From positions 1 through 8,853 of the forward strand of contig CAIKXW010000388.1 in NCBI GenBank assembly GCA_903831485.1: DNA of 8,853 nt, in the 5' to 3' direction. This DNA comes from an uncultured Alphaproteobacteria bacterium. GTDB lineage: Bacteria > Pseudomonadota > Alphaproteobacteria > Caulobacterales > Hyphomonadaceae. The notes under the pieces were generated by a model. The model saw only the letters and a list, made by a program, of their open reading frames with translations. It was not told the DNA's origin and did not search any database. A program made the translations under genes and the position numbers. Shown here piece by piece: positions 6,154 to 8,853 of the stretch (positions within the stretch are counted from its first letter, which is position 1; every line of letters starts with the position of its first letter).

Positions 6154-6293
6154 GATCACCCGCGCCAGAAGGTCTGCGTGATGCCGATGAAAACGGCAGA
6201 TCGCGGATGATCCACAAGGGGAAAATCCTGCGCTTTATGGGCGCGATCATGCGGCCACAAATAGCCCCACCGATTTGACGCCACTGTTTCCCT

Positions 6294-6317
6294 CAAATTT
6301 CTGGGGCAAATGTCTGG
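6294..6317. repeat. 13-bp tandem direct repeat upstream of the ACT-domain gene
   Basis: CAAATTTCTGG (6294-6304) and CAAATGTCTGG (6307-6317) are 11-bp copies with one mismatch, spaced 13 bp. The left copy also lies in a 16-bp dyad centred at 6297/6298, with CCC (6290-6292), AAATTT (6295-6300) and GGG (6303-6305). A TTGACG at 6275-6280 could be a -35, but the hexamer 17 bp later (TTTCTG) is a poor -10. The region 6154-6419 has low G/C at third positions in all frames, and I see no gene in it. It most likely holds the promoter and control sites of the gene at 6420. Confidence 0.35.
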
Positions 6318-6419
6318 AACTGCGCGGGGAAGGTTGTTCTGCGTCCCCAAACTCGGCGCCCATGGCGTGCGGCTGCGCATTGGCCTAACCATGGGGCGTC
6401 ATTCCCAGCGAGGTTTTCC

Positions 6420-6929
6420 ATGGCGTTGCTTGTCCTCAGCGTTGTCGGCAGCGACCGGCCGGGCCTTACCAAGGCGCTGGCGGCGGCTGTGCTGTCGGCG
6501 GGCGGCAACTGGCTCGAGAGCCACCTGTCGCGGCTGGGCGGGCTCTATGTCGGCTCGGTGCTGGTTGATCTTGCGGAGGGAAAGGTCGAGGCGTTGCGCG
6601 CCGCGGTGTCTGCCGTGGATGCGGCTGGGCTTGAAGTGCGGATTGCGCCGGCGGGCGCGCCAGCAGCCGTGGCGGGCGAGACGCTGGAGTTCAGCGTGGT
6701 TGGGCAGGACCGGCCCGGCATCGTGCGCCAGGTGACGGCGACGATCAGCGACCTCGGCGCCAACATCGAAAGCTTCCGCACATGGCTGAGTACGGAGGCG
6801 TATTCCGGCGCCCCGCTGTTCAACATGGCGGCGAACCTGCGCCTGCCTGTGGGCTTGTCGGCGGCACGCGTGCAGGACGCGCTGGAGGCGATCTCGGGCG
6901 AGATCATGGTGGATGTGGCGGTGGGCTAG
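6420..6929 (+). CDS. Two-ACT-domain protein, glycine cleavage system regulator (GcvR) type
   Basis: A 169-residue cytoplasmic protein made of two ACT modules, residues about 3-75 and 87-166. Each opens with the same hallmark loop: VVGSDRPGLTKAL and VVGQDRPGIVRQV. GGNWLESHLSRLGG in the first and GANIESFRTWLST in the second are the matching helix-strand segments. This is the architecture of GcvR, which in E. coli senses glycine and restrains the activator GcvA. Alphaproteobacterial members are annotated by this likeness, and their role is untested. No DNA-binding domain is present, so it would act by binding a ligand or partner protein. No gcvA-like or gcv genes are nearby. The ATG follows AGCGAGG by about 6 nt. 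The MFS gene starts 27 nt after its stop, so co-transcription is likely. Confidence 0.85.
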   Translation: MALLVLSVVGSDRPGLTKALAAAVLSAGGNWLESHLSRLGGLYVGSVLVDLAEGKVEALRAAVSAVDAAGLEVRIAPAGAPAAVAGETLEFSVVGQDRPGIVRQVTATISDLGANIESFRTWLSTEAYSGAPLFNMAANLRLPVGLSAARVQDALEAISGEIMVDVAVG

Positions 6930-6956
6930 GCTGTCTTCGGCCGGGGGCGTTGTTCG

Positions 6957-8189
6957 ATGACGGCAATCGCACCATCGCCGCCCGGCGTGGGGAGGGCAGG
7001 CAGGCAGGGCTTCATCGCCGCGCTCGGCATTGGCCAGATCTGTTCGTGGGGCGCGCTCTACTACGCCTTTCCGCTGATCGCCGAGCAGATCGAACGTGAG
7101 ACCGGCTGGTCGCGTACGTCGCTCTATGGCGCGGCGACGGCGGGGTTGCTGATTGCTGCGGCGGCGTCTTTCCCGCTGGGGCGGGCGATCGATCGCGGGC
7201 ATGGCCGCGCCATCATGACGGGCGGTTCGGTGCTGGCGGGGCTGGTGATGCTGGCCTGGTCGCAGGTCAGCGATCTTGTCGGGCTCTATGTGATTGTCGG
7301 ACTGCTCGGCGTGCTTCAGGCGGCGACGCTCTATGAGGCGGCGTTCGCGGTGGCGGCGCGCCGTTTCGGCGCGGCGGGCGCGCGCGATGCGATTGTCGCC
7401 GTGACGCTGTGGGCAGGCTTTGCCTCGACCGTATTCATCCCGCTGATCCAGCTGATGATCGACCTGTGGGGCTGGCGCGGCGCGGTGACGGCGCTGGGCG
7501 TCATCAACCTGGTGGTGTGTGCGGGGCTCTATGGCTGGGCGATCCGGCCGGAGCGCGACCTGGTCCAGCGCGATCCTGCGGGGGCGCAGGCGGCGACGGG
7601 CGGATCGGCCGTGCGGCAGGCGATGGCCTCGCCCGTGTTCTGGAGCCTGACGCTGGCCTATACGGCGCATGCCGCCGTGTTCACGGCCTTCACCTTCCAT
7701 CTCTATCCGCTGTTGTTGGAGCGCGGCTTTGAAACGGCGGCCGTCATCGCTGCGATGGCGGTGATCGGACCGGGGCAGGTGGGCGGGCGCATTGCGATGA
7801 CGATCTTCGCGGGCAAGGCGCCGATGCGGGTTGTCGGCGCATGGGTTGTGGCGGGTTTTGCATTGAGCCTGGCCATGCTGGTGTGGCTGCCGCCGTCCTT
7901 CGCGGCGATTGTCGCCGTGGTGGCGCTCTACAGCGTGACGAACGGCATCCTCACCATCGTGCGCGGCGCATCGATCCCGGAGATGGTAAGCCGGCAGGAC
8001 TATGGCGCGATCGCCGGCGTGATGAACACGCCCGCCACCGTCGCCCGCGCGCTGGCGCCGCTCGGCGCGGCGGCGCTTTGGTCGATCAACAGTTCGTACG
8101 ATCCTGTGCTGGTCGCGATGCTCCTCGGCGCGCTGGTGCTGGCGGTGGGGTTCTGGGTTGCGGCGGGATTGGCGCGGCGGGTGGGGTAA
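6957..8189 (+). CDS. Major facilitator superfamily transporter
   Basis: A 410-residue, 12-helix-type MFS permease in the inner membrane. Evidence: regularly spaced hydrophobic segments from about residue 18 to 405, and the MFS loop signature GRAIDRGHGR (75-84) between helices 2 and 3. The opening helix contains GQICSWGALYYAFPLIAEQI, seen in monocarboxylate/oxalate-type MFS proteins. A polar central loop (about 200-218, RPERDLVQRDP) divides two six-helix halves, and the length is normal. The substrate cannot be deduced. It follows the ACT-domain gene by 27 nt on the same strand, so both may respond to an amino-acid or organic-acid signal; that link is inferred from position only. The start has a weak GGGGGCG 8 nt upstream. 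A 622-codon antisense frame across it is a GC-rich shadow. Confidence 0.9.
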   Translation: MTAIAPSPPGVGRAGRQGFIAALGIGQICSWGALYYAFPLIAEQIERETGWSRTSLYGAATAGLLIAAAASFPLGRAIDRGHGRAIMTGGSVLAGLVMLAWSQVSDLVGLYVIVGLLGVLQAATLYEAAFAVAARRFGAAGARDAIVAVTLWAGFASTVFIPLIQLMIDLWGWRGAVTALGVINLVVCAGLYGWAIRPERDLVQRDPAGAQAATGGSAVRQAMASPVFWSLTLAYTAHAAVFTAFTFHLYPLLLERGFETAAVIAAMAVIGPGQVGGRIAMTIFAGKAPMRVVGAWVVAGFALSLAMLVWLPPSFAAIVAVVALYSVTNGILTIVRGASIPEMVSRQDYGAIAGVMNTPATVARALAPLGAAALWSINSSYDPVLVAMLLGALVLAVGFWVAAGLARRVG

Positions 8190-8265
8190 AGCTGCGCCTG
8201 CTGCAGGTGATTGAAGGGACCGCCCGGGGCTCGCGATGGTTGCGCGATCTGGGTGGAGGCGATTC

Positions 8266-8505
8266 ATGAAACTGGTAATGCTTGGCGCGATCGCGCTTGT
8301 TCTCGCGCCGATGGCGCACGCGCAGGATTACTGCGGCGACCTGAAGGAAGTGATCGCGGAGGCGACCTTCGGCATCGACGGGTTGAAGGACGAAGAGAAC
8401 TTCGAGGACAGTTTCGAGCCGTACTTCTACCTGTCGAATGGCTACCCCGGCCTCCGCCGGGGACGCGTGCAAGATGCACGCTTCCAGATGCTACAACGCC
8501 CGTGA
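8266..8505 (+). CDS. Small secreted protein, probably frameshifted near its C-terminus
   Basis: As written, 79 residues. A Sec signal peptide (MKLVMLGAIALVLAPMAHA, cleavage before Gln20) is followed by an acidic mature region beginning QDYCGDLKEVIAEATFGIDG. The ATG at 8266 has GGAGG 7 nt upstream, better than the in-frame ATG at 8236. After NGYPG the reading turns basic and low-quality (LRRGRVQDARFQMLQRP) and stops at 8503-8505. Dropping one base in the CCCC/GGCC stretch at 8445-8452 would instead give SAGDACKMHASRCYNARERA and onward to a TAA at 8555-8557. That version has two further cysteines and better third-position G/C, for about 97 residues. I think the longer version is ancestral; the present break may be a real mutation or a sequence error. 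Function unknown; it follows the MFS gene by 76 bp. Confidence 0.7.
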   Translation: MKLVMLGAIALVLAPMAHAQDYCGDLKEVIAEATFGIDGLKDEENFEDSFEPYFYLSNGYPGLRRGRVQDARFQMLQRP

Positions 8506-8553
8506 GCGCGCTTCGCCATGGGGCTATTGGAGCGCGGAGCTTCCGCAACGCCC

Positions 8554-8853
8554 CTAAGCCTCGCTCACATACTCCAGCTCGATCGGGCCGGTCATGATGA
8601 CGTGGTCGGTGGCTTCGCTCCAGTCGATCTCGATGTCGCCGCCGTCATTGTGGACGAGGGCCTTGCGGTCGGTGAGGCCGCGGCGCGCGGCGGCGACGAT
8701 GGCGGCGCAGTTGTTGGAGCCGCAGGCGAGGGTGAGGCCGACATTGCGCTCCCAGGTGCGCAGGCGGGTTTCTGTTTTGGAGATCACCTGCAGGAAGCCG
8801 ACATTGACGCCTTGCGGGAAGAGCGGGTGCCATTCGACGAGGGAGCCGACGGC
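8554..8853 (-). CDS. dapF: Diaminopimelate epimerase, C-terminal part (cut by the right edge)
   Basis: The last 99 residues of DapF, which interconverts LL- and meso-diaminopimelate for lysine and peptidoglycan synthesis, using two active-site cysteines in a PLP-independent way. Visible motifs are EWHPLFPQGVNVGFLQV, RTWERNVGLTLACGSNNCAA and the closing GGDIEIDW...HVIMTGPIELEY. The Cys of ACGS is the second catalytic Cys (E. coli C217); the Glu of WERN is the conserved partner. The usual RGxGxT-ACGSGAC text is here RNVGLT-ACGSNNC, an unusual variant, though Cys and Glu remain. The first half, with the other Cys, lies beyond the edge. Its stop (8554-8556) overlaps the TAA that would end the restored secreted protein on the other strand. 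Confidence 0.93.
   Translation of the reverse strand, partial: AVGSLVEWHPLFPQGVNVGFLQVISKTETRLRTWERNVGLTLACGSNNCAAIVAAARRGLTDRKALVHNDGGDIEIDWSEATDHVIMTGPIELEYVSEA

Noticed and set aside
5743..6210. Rightward 155-codon frame opposite the uncertain gene upstream of tonB
   Set aside because: Third-position G/C is lower than in the leftward frame and the protein has no recognisable features.
6207..6215. TGATCCACA, one mismatch from a DnaA box
   Set aside because: A single imperfect copy without an AT-rich unwinding region or neighbouring boxes does not support a replication origin.
6156..6392. Leftward 78-codon frame in the intergenic region before the ACT gene
   Set aside because: Codon use is non-coding-like (low G/C third positions) and there is no ribosome binding site; the region is better read as promoter DNA.
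6399..8267. A 622-codon leftward open frame opposite the ACT and MFS genes
   Set aside because: It is Arg/His-rich and low-complexity, lacks domain signals, and mirrors well-supported genes on the other strand; this is a usual artefact of GC-rich DNA.

Overview
This window looks like ordinary chromosomal DNA from a GC-rich alphaproteobacterium. A Hyphomonadaceae/Caulobacterales-type organism is my best guess, from the high G/C at third codon positions, the style of TonB and the small secreted proteins. This is a by-eye impression, not a phylogenetic result. The anchors are housekeeping genes: trmD (tRNA m1G37 methyltransferase) followed 12 nt later by rplS (ribosomal protein L19), and the C-terminal part of dapF (diaminopimelate epimerase) at the right edge. 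I see no phage, transposon, CRISPR, rRNA or tRNA gene.

Left part (1-3569). A leftward gene for a small membrane protein runs off the left edge. Divergent from it is a 421-residue dicarboxylate/amino-acid:cation symporter. The symporter ends tail-to-tail with, and overlaps by 29 bp, a leftward alpha/beta-hydrolase with a lipoprotein-type signal. Further right, also leftward, are two tandem paralogous small secreted proteins of about 115 residues with a conserved Cys pair. The upstream one starts with TTG behind a very strong ribosome binding site. A GC-rich hairpin separates the paralogue pair from the hydrolase.

Middle (3570-4911). trmD and rplS are transcribed rightward from a short divergent intergenic region. 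rpsP and rimM, which often sit directly upstream of trmD, are absent there; leftward accessory genes occupy the place. A strong hairpin plus U-tract ends rplS and probably also serves the convergent tonB.

Right part (4912-8853). A stand-alone tonB is transcribed leftward, with an AT-rich dyad about 43-65 nt before its start. Upstream of it lies a leftward reading frame with coding-like codon use but no clear end (possible frameshift). Then come rightward genes: a two-ACT-domain protein of the GcvR type, an MFS transporter, and a small secreted protein that appears frameshifted. The last converges on dapF.

No coherent new multi-gene system is evident. The more interesting points are the tandem secreted paralogues inserted beside trmD, several unexplained dyads and 13-bp-spaced direct repeats in promoter regions, two probable frameshifts, and a symporter that lacks the usual NMDGT motif. 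Third-position counts quoted below were made by hand and are approximate.
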